From Fistularia commersonii (lineage: Eukaryota; Chordata; Actinopteri; Syngnathiformes; Fistulariidae): 64,000 nucleotides of DNA. The notes beneath the pieces were generated by a model, which was not told the DNA's origin, made no database searches, and saw nothing but the letters and a program-made list of their open reading frames with translations. This document shows, piece by piece, positions 12,565 to 25,697 of this stretch. The stretch spans positions 18,969,679 through 19,033,678 of the forward strand of contig JBBMNZ010000002.1 in NCBI GenBank assembly GCA_037954325.1. Reading direction: 5' to 3'. The first letter of the stretch is position 1. Every line of letters starts with the position of its first letter. Both the position numbers and the translations under genes were made by a program.

Positions 12565-14577
12565 CTTTAATGAAATGAAGGAAAAGTGCAATTACAGAGA
12601 AAGGAAACATACATTTTTCTATGAATCCTTCGTCTTTGTGAGCGAACCGTTAGCACACACTAGAGATTGGATGTTGACTTACTACATACACAGTGCTGAT
12701 TGAGTGACACACAATGCAGGCCTGAAATAGACATGTTGATGCAGAGACTGGTGCACATTCATTCACCCGACACATGGTTGAACTTGTCTGTAGAACCCTC
12801 CTCGTGGTGTGAATCAAGAGTGGCCAAATTTATGAAGCATTAAAGGGCATTTAACAAGAATTGACTACAACTCAGTACTTGAGGCAAAAAGTAATAATGG
12901 GGTTCACAGAAACACGAAATATAGTTGAAAGGACTGCTATGTCGTATTAGTTTCAACAAAAAAATGCTTTCATTTATACACAACAGCTTGGCTTGTATTT
13001 AGTACTTCAAAAGTCCATTTCATAAACATCTAGGGAGCAAAGAGCTAAAACCCTGGATAGTGCTAAAGTAAATAAAATCAGGCATATGATAGGAAAGCAT
13101 AGGAAGGGAATAGGATTGGGATATTAAAAGATAAACCTCACAATATACTAAGACAAAAAATGTCTGGCACAGCACCATTCAACAAACTACAGTAAATGTA
13201 TAACACCTGGCCATTTTTAAGAGAGCAACAATTAATTGAGTCAAAAAATAAAGCGATAGTTACACTTGCAGATTTGCCTCTGAGAATTATAGACAAAATG
13301 TTCAAGCGCAAATGTTCATGGTTAACTCAAGTAGTTACATGGTCAAACAGCACTTTCATTTTATTTTTAACCAGGATCCAGGCCCTCTTGTTGTCAACTG
13401 CTGTTTCAAAGCCCTATTGTCTTCAGTTTTGCAATGTGAGTTGAGTCAGAACTCTTGAGAAAAGTGACTCATCAGCAACAGTTTCATCAGTGGAAAATGA
13501 ACCAACCCAGGTGTCTGCGTACCTTTAACATTTCGAGGTGGAGTCTTGTCTTTCAGGAGGTATGCCTGTTTGTTACAGCCTGAAACAATATGGCTTCCAC
13601 CTGGGGTGATAATGGATGTGCACTTGGATTTCAGAAATCCATATAGTGAAAGTCTTGTTTAACCTTGAGCCAAAACACATTTCCCCATCCTTGTCATCTA
13701 AATAGGCCACGTTAGACACCTGGCTATTTGCACATTTGAAAACATGGTTGTTTACAGAGCTACTCCTAAACGTGTTGGATGACAAAACTATCAGAGAGAG
13801 AGTTCTGTCAAAATACACTCTGAACTTCCGATGCCGGCATCATCTACACTTTCTCTCTTGTGATTTTTCGTACAAAAGGTGATCCATTCAGAGCAATATC
13901 TATTATTGTGCTATCACCACAGAAGATTTGACAATTTGACCCACTGTATACAATTACAAATCTGCTGAATTCTTATTTACAATACAAAGAGGATTTTGTG
14001 TAAATCTGCTGATTCTCAGTTTTGCCTTGCTTAGATATTCATTTATTGTCACTATTTGTAGTGGTGTGAGCTTGCAGACCACACAATGGTCAGTAGCTGC
14101 GCAACCATGTCCTGCTGTGGCATAGAGTGAGAGGGACTCATCAAGCATCAGAGCTTTCCACCACCCTTCGGCACGATCCTGAGGGTGTGCACAGGAAAGG
14201 CGCTGACCAAAGTAACATGTCTGTAATCACGGGCAGACAAGAAGGCAGCAGTCATTGATGCTATCACTGCAGACATAAGCGACGGGGAAGATAACAAATT
14301 AACATGAAAACGCATATTATGTTTCAATTAAGTCTGTGGATAAACTGTTTGGTTTTCGTCTGTTCAACAAACAGAGCTGACAACATCGGACTGAGGCAGC
14401 CAGAAACTAATTAATATGAATTAATATTGTTGGAATATTCCCAATAAAAATGGGGAAAAGATGCGTTTTCAAAAGTGTGCAAATGTATTATAAAATTAAA
14501 ACCTTCAAGAGACTTTGTAATAACTTAACGTTTACTAGCTGAAGATTAAATGTATTTCTGCATCCCCTAAATACCTA

Positions 14578-14864
14578 CAGGACTGTCTCAGAAAATTAGA
14601 ATATTGTGATACAGTTCTTTATCTTGTGTAATGCAATTAAAAAAACAAAAATTACTTTTTAATGATATTCTAATATTTTGAGATAGGATTTTTGAGTTTT
14701 CTAAAGATGTAAGCCATAATCAGCAATATTAAAATAATAAAAGGCTTGCAATATTTCAGTTGATTTGTAATGAATCCAGAATGTATGGCATTTTTGTTTT
14801 TGTAATTGCATTACAGAACATAAAGAACTTTATCACAATATTCTAATTTTCTGAGACAGTCCTG
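14578..14864. mobile_element. mariner/Tc1-like MITE with long terminal inverted repeats
   Basis: The element begins CAGGACTGTCTCAGAAAATT and ends with its reverse complement AATTTTCTGAGACAGTCCTG. It is flanked on both sides by TA (14576-14577 and 14865-14866), the target duplication of the Tc1/mariner/IS630 superfamily. The inverted arms match with few differences for about 75 bases. At about 287 bp with no coding capacity it is a non-autonomous element. The TIR, the TA duplication and the length are read directly; the superfamily is inferred from the TA duplication. Confidence 0.85.
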
Positions 14865-16309
14865 TATATACTCCTTTAAAAAAAAATTCACCAACACCTG
14901 CATTTTGTTCTGAGGGCTGAATTAAGAAACATCAGCCGAATACCGAATGTTCCTTGTCTTCCTGAGAATGTGAAAGGAGGAACAACAAACAGGATTTTGG
15001 AATGCCACAAAAAGCCTTAGGAGAAGATATTTTTTGATTTGTCTGGTTTCAGTGTTTCAGGTTCCCACCGAGTACTGAAAGTTGTTAATCTTTGTGAGCC
15101 GTTGTTGTTACTTTGGTGTGGGTCTCTCTCAAGGATGGGCACAGATAGTTCTGTTTGATCTGGCAAGGATCTGGCTAGAAGGAAAATTAGAGTGCTTAGA
15201 AAAGCCTTGAAGAAGCATCAGCAGCTTACCATTATCTCTGTTGAAGTAGTACATCATGTATTGCACCCACTTTGCTTTTCCCAGGCAAAGCCTCAAGGTA
15301 ATCAGATCCTAGAAAATCTAATACTATCATTTTTTTTGAGAGGGGTTACACCTACAGATTATCCGACAGAGACAGAAGCTATCATTCTTCTGCTTGGCTT
15401 TTTGGAGGCAATTCACTCGTGTCTGGCCTTTCATGGCTTTTTACACGCACACACACAACATAAGCAAGGCTGCCCATTGTGTAAAAGTTTCACAAAGCAC
15501 AAATACATACTGCACACCGTGTGCCATCACAGCCAGCAGACGGAGAGGACAATAGATCTGCAACGATCCCGAGTTCCTGAAGGTTTGCATTTCTTCCAAA
15601 ATACAAAGGCCCTTTCCCATGTTTGCATTGCATGTGTTCTCTTAATATGAGCCCTGCTTCTGTGTTGTTTGTGTACACTCTGTGTGTGCCTTCCAAAAAT
15701 CAAACAATGCAGCTGGAGTAAGTCGGTGTTTTTGTGTACCATACTTAAGTGAGTCAGTTGATGCAATTCACGCCTGTCTGAGATTTGGATGCCCCCTTCC
15801 TCCCCCGTACTGGACCTTTTTATCATTCTGTCCTTCCTTCGACATTCCCTCATAATGAGAAAGATGAAGGGATGTGGCAAAAGAAGGTTTCAGGGTTGCT
15901 TTTCTTTAGATACCTTCTGTCCAGAAAGGTATCTAAGAGGAGGGAGTCAAACTGTCACTGACACTTCAGTTTATCAGCCTGCCTTTCAGATTTACTGCTA
16001 TGTTGTGACCGACTCCTCTGTAGTTCACAGACAACAAGTAGAGAGTGACGTCGGCGTAGGAATATACGTCGTACATAAATGGGGAATTCGCACGTGCACA
16101 TGGCGTCCGTCATGTCAGCATGTGCATTCGCGCCTTGAGAAAAGAGGAATTAGGGGGGAGAATTTAAGCATGGGATAACTGAATCAGGAATGTAGAAATG
16201 GTGAAACACATCTAAAATGTGCAAATTACAAGGCTGACCACAGTATTTCCCACAAAAGCATCAGTGTGAGACAACCACATTTTTTTGCCTCTATCCTTAA
16301 TCAATTGCT

Positions 16310-16460
16310 AGAAGATTTATGGACGTGATGAGAGAGGATATGACGGTAAACTGGTGTGAGAGAGGAGGATACAGAGAATAGGGTTACATGGCAAAGGTTG
16401 TTTTGCTGTGGCGACCTCTGAAAGAAAAAGCTGAAGGGAGGAGAAGAAGAAGAAGAATCC
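16310..16460 (+). mobile_element. RTE-type LINE, 3'-end fragment (plus)
   Basis: From GAAGATTTATGGACGTGATG onward this matches the reverse complement of the repeat copies at 36638-37041 and 49220-49630, through the conserved TGCTGTGGCGACCTCTGAA end and an AGAAGAAGAAG tail. It holds only the last 150 bases or so of the element. Its 5' truncation at GAAGATTTATG is also the truncation point of the copy at 58195-58340. Confidence 0.7.
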
Positions 16461-17225
16461 TTCGTCAATTGCTGGTTGGCCTGCGAGCTGAGATAAATAC
16501 GGTCAAATTCAGCTCGGTGTAGGTTGTAAGGAGGCAGGGTTTTTGGAAAGCACCGTAGAATGCTATTCATTTCCCCTCCCCTTCACTAACCGGCCCACTC
16601 CACCCGGCTATTATGCTGGGGTTGCTCTCCAGGGACCCCCAGCACAGACGCTAGCTCGGAGTTTGTTTGACCGACTAAGTTTCACGGAGCTGAAAAGGGG
16701 AAGGAAAGGATAAAGAAAAGGATAGAAAATAAATGCTCATGACTGCATCTTCCTGAGTCTGTGATTTTCATCCACTGTGAATGTACACAAACACAGAGCA
16801 AAAAAAGGAAAACACAGGCAAAACAGAGGCAAAAGGAAGAGAAGAGAAGAAAAAAAAAAACAGTCAGCAGGCAAATATATCTTGGCTTGAGGCGTGAGAT
16901 ACAAGTCACCAGTTCTTTTATTCATATCACTGCCAGACAGAGAGACAAAAAAACACATGCAGGCAATAAAAGCTGCCTTCCAGATTAACTGGCAAGGAGA
17001 AGATCAACGACAAACTTCTGAAACAAAACTACATTATTGATTTTTTTTTAATGACTTCGGCTAATACCAAACAAACACCAATAGGCAATATGATTGCGGG
17101 ACAATATGAACATATAAAATACCAAACACAAGATACTTAGTAGCCGGCAATAGATTTGGGCTTCCTTATACAATGGCAAAGAGAAGAATTTCTTGGGCAA
17201 TAAGACACCTCTCATAGAGACACTG

Positions 17226-17440
17226 TTAGGGGTTCATTCATTTAATATCTTATTGCACTGCCACTGGTGTATTGCACTGTTCATATTCATATCCATAATC
17301 ATATTTATATTAATGTTTACACTCTTCCTATCAGCACATATCCAAATGCACTGTAGACAGCAAAGTAGGAATCTCACTGTACAGGGAAACATGTTTCTAC
17401 ACTGTGCATGTGACAATAAACACTTTGAAATTTGAACCTT
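17226..17440 (+). repeat. possible retroelement 3' tail
   Basis: The stretch ends in CATGTGACAATAAACACTTTG, a form I associate with 3' tails of fish LINE or SINE elements that carry an AATAAA-like signal. No second copy is seen in the window and no coding sequence is attached, so the assignment is weak. Confidence 0.3.
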
Positions 17441-20385
17441 AATCTTTTTCGGATGAAATAAATAGAATTTGCAGAGTTTCCTCATTGATGCTAACCATGA
17501 GCATAAGCATGTTGTTATACAATTTGAATCATATCCCATCACCGGATTATATTGATCCAATTTTTCACATATGTCAGTATTTGTTGTGTGATTTGCTGGT
17601 GGTGCACAAGGGGAAAAAAAACAAGGTATAATGAAAAATGATTTCTCGTGAAAATATCTCCCTGGGAAACCAAGCTACAAATGTATGTATGTAATGGATT
17701 CAGTGGTGACATCAACTCTATTAAAATGCTATTTATATAACATATATGGCACATGGATGCTAATGAATGCTTTTGAGATTGCTCAGTTTCATCGATGATA
17801 AACCCCACTGACGTAATAAAATGTGTACACTGTTAACAATGAAAGCTCTTTTCAGTTAATGTTAGTGTATGACATCCAGACCCAGTGTTATAACAGTGTT
17901 ATGTAATGTGCAGAACAAAATGGTACCATGTGAAAAGGCCTGCGTTTATGGGTGGACCTGAGCAAAGAGCAGGACGTCAGGGAAGAATTGATTGGGTGTC
18001 AGGAGAGTTGGAGGAAGGAGCTTTATGAGTTTTTGACTCCAGTTTCTGTTTTCAGCATTATTCTGTTTTACCTCCTCGCTGATTCCCACTACCTTATCCT
18101 TTCTCCGTTTCATCTTAGAGATAAAAACAAGAAAGCTCTCGGCAATGAGTACGACCTCATGTGTAAATTATCTGCAAAGTGGTGATACTCGGAAAATACA
18201 ATCTTTTACCATCAAAAGGAGACTTGTGTTTGATGAATAACAACTGAGTTCCTGATTTTCCACTGCAATTCCCAATGCCCTGTTTAACCTCCATGGGGTG
18301 ACATCACAAGATCTTTACCCGGGAACAACTGGCAACATGGACAGGTCTCTGTATGTGTTGGCTTGGAAACCCCGCTTCTGACCCCCAGTGCCAAAAAGAG
18401 AGATGTTTGAAAATATTTTGCTTATTTTCTTTAATTTTTCTCAATCCATTTTATCTGCCCCTGGTGCATACCATGGAAGTTATAGTAGCTGCCAAAAATT
18501 GACCACAAAGTGTTTTTAAATCTGTGTCATCTGATCTGTTTCTGCTCTTAATTCTCTGCAGCCACGCCAACAAAAGGACGGCAACTACAATGACATAATA
18601 TTTCAACGACAGTGAAAACTTGTTTTTTCTCAGATAGATTAACTCATAACATTGTTGTTTTGCTTTCTTATCTCTATGTATCTGTAAGTTAACCACATCC
18701 AAATATTTACCAAAGGCTTCCTCTTATTGAGATGGTTTTGTATTCAGGACGTGATGTGCAAATTCCTGCCTGATGTCAGGTTCTGGAGCGTGGCTGACCC
18801 CTGGAACTGTGTATGCATGACAGGTGTCCCTTTTTAGGGTGTGAAGAGGGGGTGGTTCATTTATAAACAGCGGAAGCGAAAATAACTGCAGTGTAAAATG
18901 TAACTGAATAATGATCAGTGATTTTAGTTTACAATTTACATTTTTGTTTCGTGGCCATGCATGGAGTTGCTTTGCCAAGCGTTAAAGTACAAGACCATAT
19001 TCAAAAACACAATGCTTGAAACACACAAATATATGTACAATTGCATGTGCTGGATATTTAACTTGTTATGATCTCAAATACCTTACTGTGGTCTGCACAG
19101 ATTCCAAGACAAATCGTTTTTCTTGTCAAAATATATTTTGTTTTTCGGTCACATGTCACCTCCAATTTTAAATATAAACGAAAATCAATAAATGTATGAA
19201 TACAACTTGGAGTAATGCTAGTGTATGGCTATTTGTTGAGTTTTACTACATTTTTGTTTTCAAATGTTTTTTTTTTTTTTTTTTAGGAAACACAAAGAGC
19301 ATTTCCATATGAGCCAATGTTCACTTGTGGGCATTGATGGGTTAACATAGTAACTCAAACGTATAAGAAGTAAATATAGGACTAAGATTGACAGGGGAAA
19401 TAACTTGAAAAAATCAGGTCATGGGTTGGGTCCCTGTTTTCGTATGTCAGTTTATCTTGATTCATTGATTGGCCTGCTTCCAGGTTTCTGACACAGCTTG
19501 GTTTTATAGATGATGGTTATTTTCCTCATAGGCATTTCAATGGTAAGGTGTGTTTTGTGCAGTATTTCTCAAATACCTCTGTCATCTGCCATTGAGTTTG
19601 TTGGATTATTACATGTGTTCTCACAATAGCGAGGGTCAGGTGGAGAAATGACACATGATGTGGCTTCACGAGAGGGGGAACATTTAAAGATGCATAAAGA
19701 ACTTCAAATATTGAAGTCAGGGTGTTTTGCTGTGCGCCTCTTTTTGGCCACCATTGATCCATCATGTATTAGTCTTTTATGATATACAAAAAAACTATGA
19801 TTTGGGCTTTAACAGCAAGCCGGATATCCATCTGCAGGCCTCTTTGCCCTCTGTTTTCTTTTCCATCATCGACATTTTCAGTATCAGTCTCCATAGACAG
19901 TGACCTCTTTCATACCACTGTGCACAGAACTAACATGTGTGCAACATAACTCTGTTAGGATAACCCAGTTACTCTGGATTAATGCTTGACTATGGGAAAC
20001 AAAATTAAAATGTCTATCTTCTCCGACTGGCTATTGAGAATATTCTGGAGTAGTTTAGTCTTTATCTGAATGATTTGGTGACTCATTTGATGCTAAAATG
20101 CCTTTAGCTTTGTGGTGAAGCCAAAATATTAATCAGACCGGGAAGGTCGTGCCCAGCGTTGCTTACAACCGATTTGCAAATTGAGCTCACAGGAGTAAGT
20201 TTTTCTTACAAAGGCACATCCTTGTACATAAATACAGAGTGGAAAGAGGATGATGTTTACCACAATTCTGCAATGTTATCTGTAATGCAGGAAGTGCGTG
20301 TGCAATGAAGGAAGCCTTACTTAAAGATAAACACACCACACCTTGTACTGTCTTGTCCTGTCAGATCCTGTCTCGCTCTGTCTGG

Positions 20386-20406
20386 CTGCTGCTGCTGCTG
20401 CTGCCG
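20386..20406. repeat. CTG trinucleotide repeat
   Basis: Six to seven CTG units, followed by CCGCC. I see no gene context. Confidence 0.75.
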
Positions 20407-23059
20407 CCTCTGGGTCAACGGGAGTGGCAGCTGCATTTACCTGACTTCACGAAGGCCAGAAATCCCATGTTCACGTATGTGAGAAGAAACAGGAACTAGC
20501 ATGTTGCATGTTGAATGCAAGCAATTACATGAGGGGAGCTGTTATTCTCACAAACTGACACAGATCAAACATTAGACACATCATCTCGTGATTTGGTGAA
20601 GGGCTTTTTCCTTTTTCTGGGGTCTCACCTGCCACTCACGCTAACAGGATATCAATGCAAACAATAAAGAAGCATTTCAAGATGAAGAAATCTGTTGTTT
20701 TTTTTTACTTTATCAGCACTTTATGACCTGGACTGAACAAAAGCCCCAAGCGTTTTGCAGCACAATACTCCTCACAGGTTATTTCTGGTGCCCCGGTAGT
20801 GGAGAAGGATGAAAGACTGGCCACAAAGGAAAGAATGTGGTTCCTGTTGTGGTCTTAGAGGGTCATGGGGAGTAGATGTGGGGGTGGGGTCTCTGCTATT
20901 TCACATTGGGTGGCCCTGGGGGTGCCAGAGTCAAGGTCTACCGAGGGCTGGAGGGAGGAGAATATGGGTGCTAGGGATGTAAGAGTAGAGGGATGGGTTA
21001 TATTATGAGAGCAGGACAATACAAAAGATGCCACCTTGGTATAACCCTGCTAGAGATAAAAATGTTCAAAGGAGAAAGAGCCTCTAGCTTTATAATGACA
21101 CATTGTTAAGAATTGAAAATGAATAGTTTGTTAAAGACTCGGTTTTATGCACCAGTCACTGACACTAAGTTTAACTTCTTGCAGAGACCCGGGGGACAAA
21201 GCCTGGCCTCTGCTTCCACAATAAAAACAAAACACATGACATGTAAATCCCTGTGGTACATTATCTACTTTCACATATCTACAGCGGAAAAGCACAGCAA
21301 AGGCTATTTTGTGTCCTGTGACTGTTTACTATGTGAGTATCATGGCCATTGGTGCAAAACTAAGATTGTTTTGTCGCAAAACCCCTTAAGTGTAATTATG
21401 TTACTTTGTCAGGGTTTTTTCTGCCAGTTGCCTGTGTGTATTTACAGTTTTTACAATAACTGACTTCATGAGACACACCAGCAGAATCTGGTTCTACCAC
21501 TGTCTGCCTTCTTGCCTGCCGGTGCTTCCACAGTCACCTAGTTTTCATTGTCAAGACAAATCCCCCCTCGTAATAGACAGTTAATGACTGTGCACAAAGA
21601 CAGGCGGCTGTTTTTTTCTTGTTGACACAGAGATTCTGATATGATTACCTCAGAAAGAAGTTGGGTCCAAGCCAGACGAAATACAAAACATTTCATGCAG
21701 AAAGCTTAGAAATCATCCCATTTACTCAATGAGACAGATCTTCCTGCCTTTGTTCATTTTGTTCGGTGACAACGTGTTTCCAAGAAATGTGAAGGCATTT
21801 TTTTTTTTTTTTAAAAAAAAGGGTAAGAACATCAGAAGATTCATGGTTTCATCCTTATCTTCCAATGATGTATCTCACACTCCCTGCTCAATCTAATTGG
21901 CTGTATTGTCTGGAACCCGGCAGTAGATTGCTTGGAAGCCTGGCACAATGATACAGGAAGCCAGCACTTATCTAGGGGAAAGGATTGGGAAGACAGAGTG
22001 GGCCTGTCAAAAGCACTGTTGGCTTTCTCACAGACATGAATCAGGGCTCACACTGCTCCCTTTAGTACCGTAACTTGGATTTTGCGAAATCTTTGCACGG
22101 AACGAGACAAACTCAATTAGCTTACATTTTTGGTCAAGCCGGGTCAAGTAAGTAGTTAAATTATGGACGTGCTGAGCTGTTTTGAAAACACATCTGCTAG
22201 TTTTTCATATAGTGCTAGTAATAATTTGTAGGCCACAAGGTAGCCAAGCTCAGCAATGTGTCTTGTGTGATTAAAAAAACAGGACACAATTAAGTATTTA
22301 CTGCATAGGGACTTATACTTAGACGCACCACTGAATCCAAAAACCCCAGCTATTGATTTAGGTTATGGAGTGTATCACAGAGTCCATATATCAAGAATTG
22401 CTGAACTCCCATCAGTGGTGGTTATGGTTCCTTCTGGCTGCAATGTTGTTGTTTTTTCCTTTCTGTGTGTGGCTTCAATTCCCAGTGGGGATGTTTCAAC
22501 AGTGAGGCAGTTTGTCAACCCTGAACTGCTGATTTTTCAGCGCCCATCCCCCTTTATTTTCTGGTTCAAACATAAATAAGAATAACTTGGCGACCGGACA
22601 AATCTGCTGAGTGTCAGCAGTCTCAACATATCTGTGTAATCCCTTTTTTATGATTGCAATAGGTAACAGTTAAGCAAATCCATAGGCAAAAGGTGCCCAA
22701 TACCTTGCAGAGGAAGAGGAATGCGCAGTTGGGTCGGGGCATTTTTTTGAAAAACACAAGATGGAATGAACGATCTGGGTGGCAACAAACAAATCACTGC
22801 ACACAAGTTGCAATGATAAGAAAAATGTGCTCTTTAACAATGAGGAAGCGGCGTGTGTCTCAATGTTACACTGAGTTCTGCTGATTGCATCGGTTGCATC
22901 ATCGAGTTCTCCTCTGATTCTCTTGGAATGAACTGATTGACGATCGAGCAATTCACCCTTAGGTATTTCGTGTAGTAATGACCAACTAAAGTTAGAAGCA
23001 TCATGGTGTTATTCTTTCAAAGTTGTCAAATGGCAACCACTTACGGTCCCTTCATCACC

Positions 23060-23275
23060 TGTGATTTCAACACGCTTTATATTGGATTACTTCATCAATT
23101 CAAGAACAGAGCTGCAATGCAAAACACTAACCAGACCATCAGGGCCAACTGGGGGCTCAGTGTCTTGCCTGAGGAGACTTTGGCATACAGACAGGAGGAG
23201 TCTGGAATCAAACTGACAACTTTCTGATAGGAGAGACACCTGGTCTACCAAGTGAACCACAGCTGCACTATTGTA
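23060..23275 (-). repeat. tRNA-like SINE relative
   Basis: Read on the minus strand, it has a GCAGCTGTGGTTCACTTGG head, an A-box-like GGTTCACTTGGTAGACC segment, a B-box-like CAGTTTGATTCC segment, then GACTCCTCCTGTCTGT and CAGGCAAGACACTGAGCCCC. The GACTCCTCCT and GCAAGACACT blocks also occur in the same order in the copies at 3988-4220 and 57547-58185, so it looks like a diverged member or relative of that family. Confidence 0.5.
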
Positions 23276-25673
23276 GTCTCAATGTCAGTCTTCTGTTGTG
23301 CCAAATCCTCAAAATGAGGTCTACATAGAGGATATCATTTGAACTGTGGTAAAGGGTCCCTGACCAGAGGGCGTCTTGGCTTCTGCAAGCCATTACGCTG
23401 TTGATGCAATGGAATATACAGTACCATTTAGTGTTTTTTATTTTTTTTCAAAGTGTAAATCAGCCAGTTTTGTGTCACACTTACAACTCATGCTTATGCA
23501 AAATAAATAGACTGCTGGTGTCACATTTGTAGCCGAACTGGGTGCCGAACGACTTAAAGCACGAAAAGATTTAGCAAAACACAGCCACAATGAATGATAA
23601 CGATGTTACCACTGGTCAATTTGAGAGGAATTTAATTGTGTCAGTATAATGCTGCTACAGCATACAAGTATGGTCCAGTGTTCAGCAAGTTAGGAATGAC
23701 ATGAAGACAGAGCATCATTTGCCTTTGGATAGAGTTTTTCCATCATTCTGGTTGTCATTTCCACTCTGGCTGTTCCACAAGAGAGGATTTTGCCCTTTTT
23801 GCTCCCTCATTCTGTGCACTTTTTAATCAATGCCAAAGCTTAACAGTGATGTGATATTCCCACATTCAAAGTCCTGTGTAAAAGGGGCTGGAAGCTATGC
23901 CTTCTTTTTTTTGCAACAACATAAGTTGCCCCCTGCTGGTCATTTAAAAAAAAAGGCCTGCACTGGCGTCAGTCTTCAGACTCCTCAGGTCATGATGATG
24001 ATAATGATAGCAATAATTATGTTGATGGTGATTCTGAATATAGTCCATGTTTTGTATCAGAATGATTGATGAATGATAATCAGAGAAACATATCCATCTG
24101 TTATGATAAATCAACTGCCAGCTCGACTCCCACTTCACATGGTTCGTTTTTTTTTTCTCTGAAAATACTAAATACATTTCACAGATTTGTTTATCGTGAT
24201 AAAACAACCTCCTATGTAGAGGCCCAGCTCCAGGACAGATGTAAATCTTTAATTGTAGGGGGAAAAAAACGTGTTTGGTATCGCTATGCAGTGGGAGGTA
24301 ACGCAAGGTAAGGTTTTAAATTGTTTACTGAAGTGGCATTGTTTCATTTTCCCGTGCCAAACTGTCTGTTTATACAAACTGGCCCAGGCAGTTTTTTTTC
24401 CTGCACAACAAAAATGACAGAAACGTAATCAATCTGGGCTACATAAGAAGCCATCTGAGATAACAGAGAGATAACAAATGGCATCATCTTATCCATCATA
24501 CGTGTTTGGAGTGAAGACATTTTCCCCACAGGGATTTCTAAGCTGGGAGCCCTACATCCTCCTTCAATTTATGGATTTTAGCTCAGAGTGTGGTCACCCC
24601 TCCATCCTAAACCGGTTTTCTGTGTAATTTAGTAGCAGATAATAGCTGTAATTCATGATAAAAAACAAACAAAAAACTATAGTGGATGTCTGTATTCAGA
24701 GTTTTAGATCTATAATGTAAGATTTACTGTTGCACCATAAAGTTATTACATTGGAAACTATTAAATGTATTGATAAATGAGTGTGGAGGAGAGGTGGTAA
24801 TTAATTTAAAAGACGCTTAAAAAAATGGTGTCTGGAGAAAGGAATGAGAATGACAGTAAGCAAAATACAAATAACCATAATGATAATAAAAGCAATAAAA
24901 GTAATTTATGGACCTGCGCTGACATGGTTCCACAAGAAGCCCACATCAAGTTGTCAAAGTAAGTGTTGTATTTTCAAGGTTTGTGTAATGCGAACTAACA
25001 ATTTCAGTAACCTGTATGGGAGGTAAAGGTAAATAAACAGGTTGTTCTCTGATTCCTAACGCAATGTACAATGACATAATAGTCCAGCCTGTCCCTGTAG
25101 GGCTAGTTCGTGCACCCGTAATTAAGCATGTGAAAACACAGCCCGGCATGAACAAATTGCAGAACAGGATACTATTTATGTGATGAACTAGTTCTTTTAC
25201 TGTGCAAAAATAACATCCTTACACAATGCATACAAGTGAAATGTAAAATAGCGCATGCATCTATCAACCTGAAAAAAACTGCCTAAAAAAACAAGAAGTC
25301 AGCTGCAGGAACTTTCCTGATCGAAATCAGTCATCTAAGAAGCAGTTGAAGTTTTGCCAAAACACTGAAACATACATTTAAAATGTAATATTCTCATTGT
25401 AAATATTTCTTTTGAAATTGGTTAATCAATCACAGCAAGAGAAAACTAGCAACTTGTTAAATTTAGTATATATATACATATATACACAGTGCACACAGTA
25501 AGTAAATATGCACAGATACATATGCAAATATAAATAGATCTTTCATTTGTTTTTCCACCTGCAGAAATGGGCTAATTGTTACATTTTGTTAATGATATAT
25601 TTTTACATGGTTAATATTTTATATATCATTTTATATATATGTAATCATAAATTCACACATTATCATAAATGCA

Positions 25674-25697
25674 TTAATAAATTAATTAATTAATTAA
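25674..25697. repeat. ATTA repeat
   Basis: A short perfect ATTA/TTAA run in a very AT-rich stretch. Confidence 0.7.

Larger units (their letters stand above)
8681..14577. other. intergenic desert downstream of fam53b
   Basis: I see no exon, RNA gene or complete mobile element here. The open frames are short and unlike any family I know. The stretch contains the TATG microsatellite (11166-11230), the TG tract near 12540 and a purine-rich GA tract near 9738-9765. Confidence 0.6.

Noticed and set aside
15192..15880. Overlapping 117-152-codon frames on both strands
   Set aside because: They overlap each other on opposite strands, show biased low-complexity composition and match no family; no splice structure is apparent.
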